Origin: Thermoanaerobaculia bacterium
GTDB taxonomy: Bacteria > Acidobacteriota > Thermoanaerobaculia > Multivoradales > JAIOJS01
Assembly: GCA_030429235.1 (NCBI GenBank)
Contig: JAUIDB010000037.1
Coordinates: 1-36,867 of the forward strand
Direction of reading: 5' to 3'
Length of the DNA: 36,867 nt
Part shown: piece after piece, positions 8,539 through 15,908 of the stretch
Position numbering within the stretch: position 1 is the stretch's first letter
Layout: each line of letters opens with the position of its first letter
The notes under the pieces: model-generated
Database searches by the model: none
What the model was told of the DNA's origin: nothing
The model's input: the letters and a program-made list of their open reading frames with translations, nothing else
Program-made: the position numbers and the translations under genes

Positions 8539-9008
8539 CGGCGTTCGAAGGAGCCGTGCCGCCCCCCACTCTTGCGTTCGAGCCGTAGATCCGTGACCAC
8601 CGCCTGGCGCTCGACCGCCTTGACCATGTCGTAGAGCGCCAAAGCCGCGTTGGAGCAGGCCACGAGCGCCTCCATTTCGGCCCCGGTCCGACCGTGCACC
8701 ACGACACGACTGCGGATCGAGACTCCCGATTCGGTGGTCTCGATCTCGACATCGACCTGGTCGAGCAAGAGCGTGTGAGCCAGCGGAATGAGGTTGGAGG
8801 TCTGCTTGGCTCCCTGCACTCCAGCCAGCCGCGCGACCGCCAGGGCATCTCCCTTCGGGAGTTCGGAGAGTCGAGCCACGGTCTCGGCCGAGAGGAGAAC
8901 CCGGCAGGAAGCCTCGGCCACCCGGCGCGTCACCGGCTTTTCCGAGACGTCGACCATCCGGGCCGCGCCCTGTTCATCGAGATGGGAGAAGGAAGTTGAA
9001 TCACTCAA
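8535..9008 (-). CDS. moaC: Cyclic pyranopterin monophosphate synthase MoaC
   Basis: 157 aa with a TTG start at 9008 chosen because AAGGAG lies seven bases upstream; Escherichia coli MoaC is 161 aa. MoaC turns the MoaA product into cyclic pyranopterin monophosphate in molybdenum-cofactor synthesis. Conserved stretches are all present: HLDEQGAARMVDVSEKPVT, KQTSNLIPLAH (68-78), GRTGAEMEAL (106-115), ALYDMVKA with Asp127 and Lys130 of the active site, and the C-terminal LERKSGGR with Lys146. No other moa/moe gene is in the window. It is first in the six-gene minus-strand run and its stop overlaps the namZ-like start, so an otherwise unrelated pathway is physically coupled to cell-wall and serine genes. 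Confidence 0.95.
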   Translation of the reverse strand: MSDSTSFSHLDEQGAARMVDVSEKPVTRRVAEASCRVLLSAETVARLSELPKGDALAVARLAGVQGAKQTSNLIPLAHTLLLDQVDVEIETTESGVSIRSRVVVHGRTGAEMEALVACSNAALALYDMVKAVERQAVVTDLRLERKSGGRHGSFERR

Positions 9009-9055
9009 GGCGTGCTCCTTCGAGCCGTTCGAGCGCCCCAGGGGCGCAGCGGCCG

Positions 9056-9775
9056 ATGGTAACATCCGCCGCCTTGGAACGCCCCCTCCAGACTCCGTCG
9101 TCGCCTCATCTGGCCATCGTGATCCCGACCCTCGACGAGGCGGAGACCCTGGCCCGCAACCTGCCCCTGGCCCTGGACCTCGCCGACCAGGTGATCGTAT
9201 CGGATGGCGGCAGCCGGGACCCGACCCTCGACGTGGCGCAGCGTCTGGGCGCTAGGACCGTGACGGGTCCACCGGGACGAGGAACCCAGCTCAACCGAGG
9301 CGCTCGAGCCTGCCGAGCCGAGATCATGCTCTTTCTCCATGCCGACACCATACTGCCGTGCCAGGCCGCGGAGGCGATCCGTGACGCGATCGCCAACGGG
9401 GCTGTCGGGGGTGGCTTCCATGTGGAGTTCGACGACCCGCGCCCCCTCTTGCGGCTGGGGAACCGCCTGGTGGCGGCGCGGACTCGCTGGACGAAGACAC
9501 CCTTGGGAGATCAGGCGCAGTTCGTACGCGCCGACGCCTTTCGCGAGCTCGGTGGTTTTCGCGAATGGCCGATCCTCGAGGACCTGGACTTTGCTCGGCG
9601 CTTGCGACGCTACGGCCGGATCGTGATCCTGCCGGGCCCGGCCACCACCGCGGCCCGCCGCTTCGTGCAGCAGGGAATCGTGCGAACCGTCGTGGGCAAC
9701 TGGCTGATCTGGGCCCTCTTCTTCGCTGGCGTGTCGCCCCATCGTCTAGCCAAGCTCTACCGCGTCATCCGCTGA
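9056..9775 (+). CDS. TIGR04283-like family-2 glycosyltransferase
   Basis: 239 aa from the ATG at 9056; a TTG at 8996 could add 20 residues but would run across the start region of divergent moaC. The GT-A fold is shown by AIVIPTLDEAETLARNLP, VSDGGSRDPT, RGTQLNRGARA and FLHADTILP (DxD equivalent), then GGGFHVEFDD, GDQAQFVRADAFRELGGF and ILEDLDFARRLRRYG. This order is that of the TIGR04283 group, often paired with a TIGR04282 partner, sometimes called arsenosugar-related; no partner is seen here and no arsenic gene is nearby, so that role should not be assumed. A hydrophobic C-terminal stretch (NWLIWALFFAGVSPHRL) may touch the membrane. It converges on the HU gene across a strong hairpin. Confidence 0.85.
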   Translation: MVTSAALERPLQTPSSPHLAIVIPTLDEAETLARNLPLALDLADQVIVSDGGSRDPTLDVAQRLGARTVTGPPGRGTQLNRGARACRAEIMLFLHADTILPCQAAEAIRDAIANGAVGGGFHVEFDDPRPLLRLGNRLVAARTRWTKTPLGDQAQFVRADAFRELGGFREWPILEDLDFARRLRRYGRIVILPGPATTAARRFVQQGIVRTVVGNWLIWALFFAGVSPHRLAKLYRVIR

Positions 9776-9783
9776 ACGCACGA

Positions 9784-9812
9784 AGGCCTCGGAGCAGAAC
9801 ACTCCGAGGCCT
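9784..9812. terminator. Bidirectional hairpin between convergent genes
   Basis: A perfect 11-bp stem (AGGCCTCGGAG / CTCCGAGGCCT) closes a 7-base loop. It lies 9 bp after the glycosyltransferase stop and 22 bp after the HU stop on the other strand, the expected place for a terminator shared by both. Neither side has a proper T-run (only short TCGTCT and TTCG), so its efficiency as an intrinsic terminator is uncertain. Confidence 0.7.
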
Positions 9813-9834
9813 CGTCTAGAGCGCCAGGACGAGC

Positions 9835-10113
9835 CTAGTTGAGCTTGTCCTTGAGATCCTTGCCGGCCTTGAACCGAACGTTCTTGCTGGCCTGGATCTG
9901 GATCGCTTCGCCGGTCTTCGGGTTGCGTCCCATCCGGGCCGCCCGCTCGCTGACGATGAAGCTACCGAATCCGGGGATCGATACCCGCTCGCCCTTGACG
10001 AGTTCCGAGCTGATCGCCGCGACGACACAGTCGAGAGCCTCGGCCGCGTCCTTCTTGCTCATGCCGTCGATGTTGTCGGCGATGAAGTTCACAATGTCTG
10101 ACTTACCTGCCAT
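9835..10113 (-). CDS. hup: HU-family DNA-binding protein
   Basis: 92 aa, the standard HU length. ATG at 10113 preceded by GGGAGGA, a strong ribosome-binding site. The fold is clear: helical N-terminus (KSDIVNFIADNIDGMSKKDA), the IPGFGSF turn at the dimer core, the DNA-wrapping arm with RMGRNPKTGEAIQI, and the closing VRFKAGKDLKDKLN. The RNP..G..I arm places Pro at the tip where HU/IHF proteins intercalate. It is a nucleoid protein that bends DNA without strong sequence preference. Monocistronic: own promoter upstream (TTGACA/TATGTT) and a hairpin after the stop. HU and IHF cannot be separated firmly, but lack of a partner gene favours a homodimeric HU. Confidence 0.97.
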   Translation of the reverse strand: MAGKSDIVNFIADNIDGMSKKDAAEALDCVVAAISSELVKGERVSIPGFGSFIVSERAARMGRNPKTGEAIQIQASKNVRFKAGKDLKDKLN

Positions 10114-10204
10114 CTTGTCCTCCCGGAGGGATGTGATTGGTGCAGACCAGGAGATCGACTCGACTCTAGGCTGAGTACCGTCCTGGCGAATTCACGAAGG
10201 GCGA

Positions 10205-10233
10205 AACATACGGTTCGCTGCTCGCACTGTCAA
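10205..10233 (-). promoter_or_regulatory. Sigma70-type promoter of the HU gene
   Basis: Reading the minus strand, a perfect -35 TTGACA (10233-10228) and a -10 TATGTT (10210-10205, 4/6) are separated by exactly 17 bp. Transcription would start near 10198, leaving a leader of about 85 nt before the HU ATG. This is the best promoter match near this gene. Confidence 0.65.
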
Positions 10234-10257
10234 GCGGTCCGACGTCAAACGGTCGGA
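10229..10257. repeat. Tandem 14-bp direct repeat over the HU promoter -35
   Basis: GTCAAGCGGTCCGA (10229-10242) and GTCAAACGGTCGGA (10244-10257) are direct copies with two mismatches, 15 bp apart start to start. The copy nearer HU contains the -35 hexamer; the other places a second TTGAC 15 bp further upstream. It could be a paired regulator site or a duplicated -35 element. Confidence 0.55.
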
Positions 10258-10465
10258 ACCCTCCCAGGCGCCCCCCCTGGCCCACAGCCGTCGAGATTCG
10301 AGGACGGGACTGGCCTGCGCGGGTGACACCACCGCCTCCGACTCCCAGCGAACAGCCCATCCATCGCCAAACTTCTCGAGGCATTGATTTTGCTTGCAAC
10401 TTCCCTGTCCCCCGTTTCAAACTGTGAGCCTCAGCGACCACCGACACCCAGGTAGGAGCTCGACC

Positions 10466-13400
10466 ATGTCCGTACTCTCGCGTCTCCCCTTTGCACTTGC
10501 CCAGCCCGATAGCCTTGACCGTCCCCGTGCTGTGGTCTGGCTGCTCGCAGTGGCGTCTCTGATCGCGTTACCTGGGCTCGGCCAGAGCGCCGGGGACCTG
10601 GCCATCCCGACCTATCCGGTCGGGCTGGTGACCGGCGAACTCCTGGTGCAGGCTGAACTCGGCGCCACCGCCACCCCGGCCACGCTCTATCTCGATGGCG
10701 AAGCGGTCTGCGAGATGACCACGAGCCAGACCAGCTGTACGGTGGATCTAGGACCGGATCCCCATGTCCACCTTCTCGAACTCGTGCGCCCCGCCGCGTC
10801 GGGCCGCGACGTCGAGCGGGCCTTTCGATGGATCAACCGTCCCGGCCAGGAGGCGGAGCTACGCCTCCAGCTGAGCCCCGCCGACGCCTCTGGTCAGTGC
10901 AAGGCGCGCGTCTTCACCAACCACCCCCAGCGCCAGCGGCCGGTCGTTCTCGAGGTGCTCCTGAACGGCAACCCGCTACCGTTCGGCTCTGACGGTGCCG
11001 CCGCCGTACCCTGCCCTACCGACGACGCGTCACACATCCTGGTGGCCTCCGGCATCTTTCCCGATGGTCGCAGAGTCGAGGACGTACGGCTGATCGGAGG
11101 CTACGCCGGTCGCGCTGAGTCCGAACTCACCGCCCTTCCCGTGCTCGCCGATCAGGCGGGAGACTGCACCGCGGTCGACTGGCCCGATGAGGTGGTTCGG
11201 GTCGAGAAGGCGAACTACGAAGTGGTCATCGTCCTCGACCCCAGCGTGCCCTTCCAATCGATCTTCAAGACCGGCTGGCACCTCGGGAGTGGCAGCGCCG
11301 CAAAGTCTACCGACAAGGCGTTCGATACCTTCGTCGGGGACGAAGGGAGCGACATGCGGCCACTCGCGACCTGGCAGCGGGCCGAGGTTCCCTTCCAGAC
11401 CGCCGAAAAGATCTGGTACGTCGCTCCGGGCGAGGGTCTACCCCGAATCAACGGCTTCTCGGCCGGCAAGAAGAACTGGCTGCAGTTGCTCTTCAAGTTC
11501 GGCATGAGTGACTTCCCCGGCAACCCGCGCCTCGCCGATGCCGTAGCCAGCTCAGGACTGGTGGCCGGAGCAGGTCCCCGGCGTCGGGCGGTGATCCTGA
11601 TCCTGGGAAACAAGAGCAAGGACGAGAGTGTCTTTTCTCCCCAGCAGGCGATGAACTACCTGGCGGAAGTTGGAGTTCCCCTGGTCGTCCTCCGATCCGG
11701 CAAGCCCAAAGGTGACGGCTGGCCGGAGGGGCTGAAGAACGCCAACATGAACTCGATGGCCAAGAACCTCGAGGCGACCTTGGAAGAGCTCGAGCGGCAG
11801 TGCGTGGCCTGGTTCGAGGGCGGGTCGAGACGACCTACCCAGCTAGCAGCGAGCCTGCCAACCGGATTCCACGTCGCCGGGCACGGCGACACGCCTCCCG
11901 CCACGCTGTGGGACAGTCTCTCGACCACCGAGCTGGCCGAACTCAGGGGTCTCGAAGCGGCGGAGGAAGCCGAGACCAAAACATCGCCGGCAACCCGTCA
12001 GTTCACGGGACGGCTAGACCTGGTCTCGGTGACCGTGCTGATCAGCGCCGAAGACGCGGCGGGAGAGCCGATCGTCGATCTCCGCCCCGACGACCTGGTG
12101 GTGACCGAAGACGGCAAGACGGTCAACATCGTCGACCTCGAACGACTCGACGTGCGAAGCCCGAGAACCCAGGTGGCACCACCACCGGCGGTGGCCTCAG
12201 CCCAAGAGGCGCCGGAACCCCTACCGGTCTCGATCTACATCGAACCGGCTCTGGCCGCCCGCGGGGGCCTCCGCGCCGCGCTCGGCGATCTGGCCGAAAA
12301 CGCCAAACTCCTGACGGCGCTCGGTCCGGTCGAGGTCGTGGTGGCTCGCTCGCAGGCCGAAACGGTCCTCGCTCTGGCCCGCGATCCTCTGGCGTTGGCC
12401 GCCTTCCTGGACGAGTTCGATATTCCGACCGCCAGTCGGCCCGCCATCGAGGACATCCGCACCCGCTACATCCGTGACATCCGGCAGACCTACGGCCACA
12501 CGACCCAGGGGACCTCTCTTCGCGACGACCCGTCGGACGACAGGCTCAATTTGGACGGATTGGGCAGCAACCCCGACGACGCTCAGAACTTGAGAACTGC
12601 TCCCGCCCAGATCAAGATGCGCACCCTCGCCGCGGCGGGAGAGGAGTTCTCCAGCGTCGCGGCCTCCCTCGATGTCTTGTCGCGCTGGATGCAGAGCAAG
12701 GAGATCGGAGAACCCCGTCTGTTGCTGCTCATCGGCACCGGCTTCGACGAAAACCCCACCGAGTTTTACGTCCCGATGGCGCGAGCCATCGAACCCCAGA
12801 GTGCGTCCGATCTACAAAGCCGACTCGATCGGTACCACAAGGGCAAAGAGGTCAATCAAGCGGCCCAGGCGCTGGCCGGCAACAGCTGGCGGGTCATCGC
12901 GCTCGCGACCAGTTCGACCGGGGGCAGCACCATCAGCGCCTCCGAGCGAGGCGGCGATCGCTTCCAGTCGTTCCTTACCGACGCCGATCTCGGAACCAGT
13001 CTGCAGCCGGGCTTCTTGCTGCTCGATCCCCTCGAGGCCCAGCGCCGCGTGTCTCGCCCCAGTGGCGGCGACGTAGCCCTCGGAGCCCGGGGACTCGGTG
13101 AGGCACTCGACCGGGCGAGTGGCTGGTACCGTTTGACCTATCAGGCCGAGCGGACCCCTGACGGAGCGGTCCATCAGTTGGCCACTTCCACTGCACGGGA
13201 CGGCGTCTCCTTGCGCGCTCCCGAGGTGGTCACGTCCGAGTCCTCCGAGGGCCGAGCCGAAAATCGGCTGCGCCTCCTCCTCGCAGGCGACGCCGGGGAG
13301 GGCCTCCTCCCGGTGAGCGCCAAGACCGTGGACGTCTCGAGCCAAGGTAAGAAGGTCTCGGGAACGGTGGAGATCACGACCGATCTCGCCCAGCTTCAGG

Positions 13401-13627
13401 ATCTGATGCAGAGTCTGGGAGGCGGTGCCTTCCGGGTCTCGGTGCTGGTGACCGCGGAAGGTGCCGAACCGAGTGCGGCCCACCAGACCGTCACCCTGGA
13501 ACCGATGGCTGGCTTCATCCACACCCTGCCGATCGAGTGGTCCACCGGAACCGCACGCCTGGCGATCGGGGTCGAGGACCTTGCATCTGGTGAGTGGGGG
13601 GGTACGATTCTCGAACTCGGCAGTTGA
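10466..13627 (+). CDS. Large secreted VWFA-related domain protein (TIGR03436-like)
   Basis: 1053 aa from the ATG at 10466, which has AGGAG eight bases upstream. A signal peptide with an unusually long n-region (hydrophobic AVVWLLAVASLIALPGL, about 26-42) precedes the mature protein. A first von Willebrand-like fold begins near residue 250 with VVIVLDPSVP; a second region from about 521 carries VTVLISAEDAAGEPIVDL and DDLVVTEDGK, the N-terminal signature of the acidobacterial VWFA-related family, followed by LLLLIGTGFDE (about 752) and the closing GWYRLTYQAE (about 885). The metal site looks degenerate (DPSVP instead of DxSxS). The role is unknown: extracellular or periplasmic protein-protein contact is the usual guess. 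It is followed after 42 bp by an MFS transporter. Confidence 0.82.
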   Translation: MSVLSRLPFALAQPDSLDRPRAVVWLLAVASLIALPGLGQSAGDLAIPTYPVGLVTGELLVQAELGATATPATLYLDGEAVCEMTTSQTSCTVDLGPDPHVHLLELVRPAASGRDVERAFRWINRPGQEAELRLQLSPADASGQCKARVFTNHPQRQRPVVLEVLLNGNPLPFGSDGAAAVPCPTDDASHILVASGIFPDGRRVEDVRLIGGYAGRAESELTALPVLADQAGDCTAVDWPDEVVRVEKANYEVVIVLDPSVPFQSIFKTGWHLGSGSAAKSTDKAFDTFVGDEGSDMRPLATWQRAEVPFQTAEKIWYVAPGEGLPRINGFSAGKKNWLQLLFKFGMSDFPGNPRLADAVASSGLVAGAGPRRRAVILILGNKSKDESVFSPQQAMNYLAEVGVPLVVLRSGKPKGDGWPEGLKNANMNSMAKNLEATLEELERQCVAWFEGGSRRPTQLAASLPTGFHVAGHGDTPPATLWDSLSTTELAELRGLEAAEEAETKTSPATRQFTGRLDLVSVTVLISAEDAAGEPIVDLRPDDLVVTEDGKTVNIVDLERLDVRSPRTQVAPPPAVASAQEAPEPLPVSIYIEPALAARGGLRAALGDLAENAKLLTALGPVEVVVARSQAETVLALARDPLALAAFLDEFDIPTASRPAIEDIRTRYIRDIRQTYGHTTQGTSLRDDPSDDRLNLDGLGSNPDDAQNLRTAPAQIKMRTLAAAGEEFSSVAASLDVLSRWMQSKEIGEPRLLLLIGTGFDENPTEFYVPMARAIEPQSASDLQSRLDRYHKGKEVNQAAQALAGNSWRVIALATSSTGGSTISASERGGDRFQSFLTDADLGTSLQPGFLLLDPLEAQRRVSRPSGGDVALGARGLGEALDRASGWYRLTYQAERTPDGAVHQLATSTARDGVSLRAPEVVTSESSEGRAENRLRLLLAGDAGEGLLPVSAKTVDVSSQGKKVSGTVEITTDLAQLQDLMQSLGGGAFRVSVLVTAEGAEPSAAHQTVTLEPMAGFIHTLPIEWSTGTARLAIGVEDLASGEWGGTILELGS

Positions 13628-13669
13628 CGCCCGCGGCGAGCTGCGTGCCTCGGTACCCCCGATTCCCCC

Positions 13670-14884
13670 ATGCGCAGACTCGCTACCTTCTATCTCGACG
13701 CCTTTCGTGGCCTGCCCCGGGCCGTGTGGCTGGCGTGTATCGTCACTCTGGTCAATCGCGCCGGCACCATGGTGTTGCCCTTTCTCAGCCTCTACCTGGT
13801 CGAGAAGCTCGAGTTCAGTGCCACCGCCGCCGGCTGGTTCCTCGCCGCTTTCGGCCTCGGCTCGGTCGTCGGATCCCACGTGGGTGGGATCCTGTCCGAA
13901 CGCATCGGTTCCCGCACCGTCCTGATCCTCAGCCTCTTCGGAGCCGGTCTCGCGTTTCTGGTCCTCCCGCTGGTGCAGAGTGCCGCCTCGATCGCGGCGC
14001 TCCTCTTCGTGATCGCCGCCATTGGGGACTCGTTTCGACCTGCGGTGATGTCCTACGTAGCCGACGGCACCGAGCCCGAGGGCAAGACGAGAGCTCTCGC
14101 CCTCCTCCGTCTCGCGGTCAACGTCGGTATGGCCCTGGGACCCGCGGTTGGGGGCCTGCTGGCGGCGATCGACTACACCTGGCTCTTCCGAGTCGACGGT
14201 GCTACCTGCATCCTGGCCGCGGCCGTCGGCGCCTTCATCCTGCCGCGAACGTCCGGCGACCCCAGTGCGCCCGTGAGTTTCGACCAGCCCACGGCCAGTC
14301 CGTGGCGAGATGGTCCCTTCGTGCTCTTTCTCGGACTCGTCCTGGTGACTTCGTGCCTCTTCTTTCAACTGCTGGCTACGGTACCCGTTTGGCTACGGCA
14401 GGAGGCCGGCCTGCCGGAGGTGCGCATCGGGCTGTTCTTTGCGATCAACGCTCTGACGGTCAGCCTTCTGGAAATGCCGACCGTGCACTTCGCCGAGCGC
14501 TTTCGTCCCCTGGCCGTCTGTGGGGTCGGCGCCGCCCTGGTCGGGCTGGGCCTAGGCCTGATGCCGCTCACGGGTGGTCACTTCGGCTGGATCATCGCCA
14601 CCCTGATGGTCTGGACCCTGGGAGAGATGCTGTCGGCCCCGTTCAGCAACGCGGTGGTGGCTCATCGTGCTCCCGCCGGGCGGTCCGGACGCTACATGGG
14701 AGCCTACGGCATGATGTGGGCGCTGGCCCTGCTCATCGGACCTGTCGTCGGCATGGCCACCTACGAGACGATCGGACCGGACGCGTTCTGGACCGTCGTA
14801 GCCATCCTCGGTGCGGGGCTGCTTCTCGCCTATCGACTGCTCGCCTCGTTCTGGCAGCGCTCACCCCGACCGTCGGCCGCGTAG
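13670..14884 (+). CDS. Major facilitator superfamily transporter
   Basis: 404 aa, ATG start 42 bp after the VWFA-related gene, no obvious ribosome-binding site. About twelve hydrophobic helices are visible, beginning WLACIVTLVNRAGTMVLPFL. The loop between helices 2 and 3 is GGILSERIGSRTVLILS, the MFS A-motif (G-x-L-x-[DE]-R-x-G-R) in slightly changed form. The pattern fits the drug:H+ antiporter/YajR- or MdtH-like group of efflux carriers, but the substrate cannot be read from sequence. There is no fused domain and the C-terminus is short. It converges with the membrane-protein gene on the other strand, 17 bp apart, without a clear terminator. Confidence 0.88.
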   Translation: MRRLATFYLDAFRGLPRAVWLACIVTLVNRAGTMVLPFLSLYLVEKLEFSATAAGWFLAAFGLGSVVGSHVGGILSERIGSRTVLILSLFGAGLAFLVLPLVQSAASIAALLFVIAAIGDSFRPAVMSYVADGTEPEGKTRALALLRLAVNVGMALGPAVGGLLAAIDYTWLFRVDGATCILAAAVGAFILPRTSGDPSAPVSFDQPTASPWRDGPFVLFLGLVLVTSCLFFQLLATVPVWLRQEAGLPEVRIGLFFAINALTVSLLEMPTVHFAERFRPLAVCGVGAALVGLGLGLMPLTGGHFGWIIATLMVWTLGEMLSAPFSNAVVAHRAPAGRSGRYMGAYGMMWALALLIGPVVGMATYETIGPDAFWTVVAILGAGLLLAYRLLASFWQRSPRPSAA

Positions 14885-14901
14885 CCCGCCGGCCGAGAGC
14901 C

Positions 14902-15897
14902 CTACTCCTCTTCCGAGAGGTCGGCCAAGGCTTCCGACTGCCCCGGCAGCTCCGGCTCCACCAGCAACAGGGGTGAGATCGGCTCAGCCAAGGTCGGCGG
15001 CAGATCAGCCGGGTACCGACCGGTACTACCCTCCACGTAGTGCTCGTCGAGAAGCGACGATCCAGCGTAGCGCGCCACCCGCCACCACGCGCGCCACAGC
15101 AGGTAGACCTGCCCTAGAGCTGCCGCTACCAGCACCGCCCCCTCCTGGTCGATCGGCAGACCCTGCCGGATCGTCAGAAAGACCCAACCGACCGCCGCCG
15201 CCAGACCCAGCATCAGCACGGCGTATCCCATGACCGTAGGGAGCCGCCGAACCGCCAGCTGCAGCGACCGCCACAGCACGCGGCGGGTGGCCCGCTCTCG
15301 ACGACGAGCGATCGCCGCTCGGGCCAGGTCCAGGGCGGTGCGCAGATAGAGCAGACCGCACCCGAGGATCAGCCACGAGATCAAACTCGCCAGCGATTCG
15401 ACATCGCGCCCCGGATCGCCTCCGGCAGCGCGAGACACCCACCAGCCCGGCACGCGGCTCAGAACTCCGATCAGGACGAGGGGGACCAGACTCCACAGCA
15501 GAAGTCGCAGGTAGCGGGGAAAACAAGCCACCGCCCCGCTCCAGAACGCCGTGCCGTCGTAGCCATCGGGCCTCGAGACGGTCGAGAAGACGCCGCCGGA
15601 CAGAAAAAAGCCCAACCACCAACCGAGGGCGAGCAGCGGCATCAGCGGAGTCAGCGCGACCGCGAAACGCTCCTCATGGTTGATCGCCAAATCCACCAGG
15701 AGATCCGTGGTCAACCCCTCGGTCGACAGCTCTGCCGCCGCGACGGATCGAGCAAAGGCCTGTTCCAGCGCCGAGCCCAACGGCAAGGTGGCCAGGGCTC
15801 CCGGAATCCAGACCGCTAGGAAGAGCCAGAGCACGGCCCGTTTGTTCGAGAGACTGCGGCGGAAACCACCGAGGAGCGCTTTGAGCAACACAACCAT
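14902..15897 (-). CDS. Six-helix integral membrane protein of unknown function
   Basis: 331 aa from ATG 15897. GGAGG lies only two bases before that ATG but eight bases before a GTG at 15891, so the true start may be two codons later (329 aa). I do not recognise a named family. Hydrophobic helices: AVLWLFLAVWIPGALATL, the segment around LMPLLALGWWLGFFLSGG, YLRLLLWSLVPLVLIGVL, SLISWLILGCGLLYLRTA, TVMGYAVLMLGLAAAVGW and GAVLVAAALGQVYLLWRA. Arg-rich loops (AIARRRERATRRVLWR) probably face the cytosol; the tail is acidic. The arrangement recalls DUF4013/YciC-like membrane proteins. It starts 11 bp after the M1 peptidase and is surely co-transcribed with it. Confidence 0.75.
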   Translation of the reverse strand: MVVLLKALLGGFRRSLSNKRAVLWLFLAVWIPGALATLPLGSALEQAFARSVAAAELSTEGLTTDLLVDLAINHEERFAVALTPLMPLLALGWWLGFFLSGGVFSTVSRPDGYDGTAFWSGAVACFPRYLRLLLWSLVPLVLIGVLSRVPGWWVSRAAGGDPGRDVESLASLISWLILGCGLLYLRTALDLARAAIARRRERATRRVLWRSLQLAVRRLPTVMGYAVLMLGLAAAVGWVFLTIRQGLPIDQEGAVLVAAALGQVYLLWRAWWRVARYAGSSLLDEHYVEGSTGRYPADLPPTLAEPISPLLLVEPELPGQSEALADLSEEE

Positions 15898-15908
15898 GTC
15901 CTCCGTGG

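Larger units (their letters stand above)
10114..10465. other. 352-bp divergent intergenic region
   Basis: The longest gene-free stretch of the window, between divergent HU and the VWFA-related gene. The HU side holds the leader, the promoter and the tandem repeat described separately. On the other side the only recognisable element is AGGTAGGAG about 8 bases before the ATG at 10466; AT-richer sequence near 10386-10410 could hold a promoter, but no hexamer pair is convincing. An open frame of 93 codons on the minus strand crosses the HU promoter and looks like chance. Confidence 0.5.

Noticed and set aside
9056-9775. Arsenosugar biosynthesis role for the TIGR04283-like glycosyltransferase
   Set aside because: No arsenic gene or partner enzyme is nearby; the family name alone does not support the pathway.
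10166-10447. Possible 93-aa minus-strand gene upstream of HU
   Set aside because: Gly/Arg/Ser-rich, no ribosome-binding site, and it covers the HU promoter; it looks like chance.
12812-14368. Open frame of 518 codons on the minus strand, opposite the VWFA-related and MFS genes
   Set aside because: Low-complexity Glu/Gly/Arg/His-rich translation without domains, antisense to two well-supported genes. Long antisense frames are expected at this GC content.
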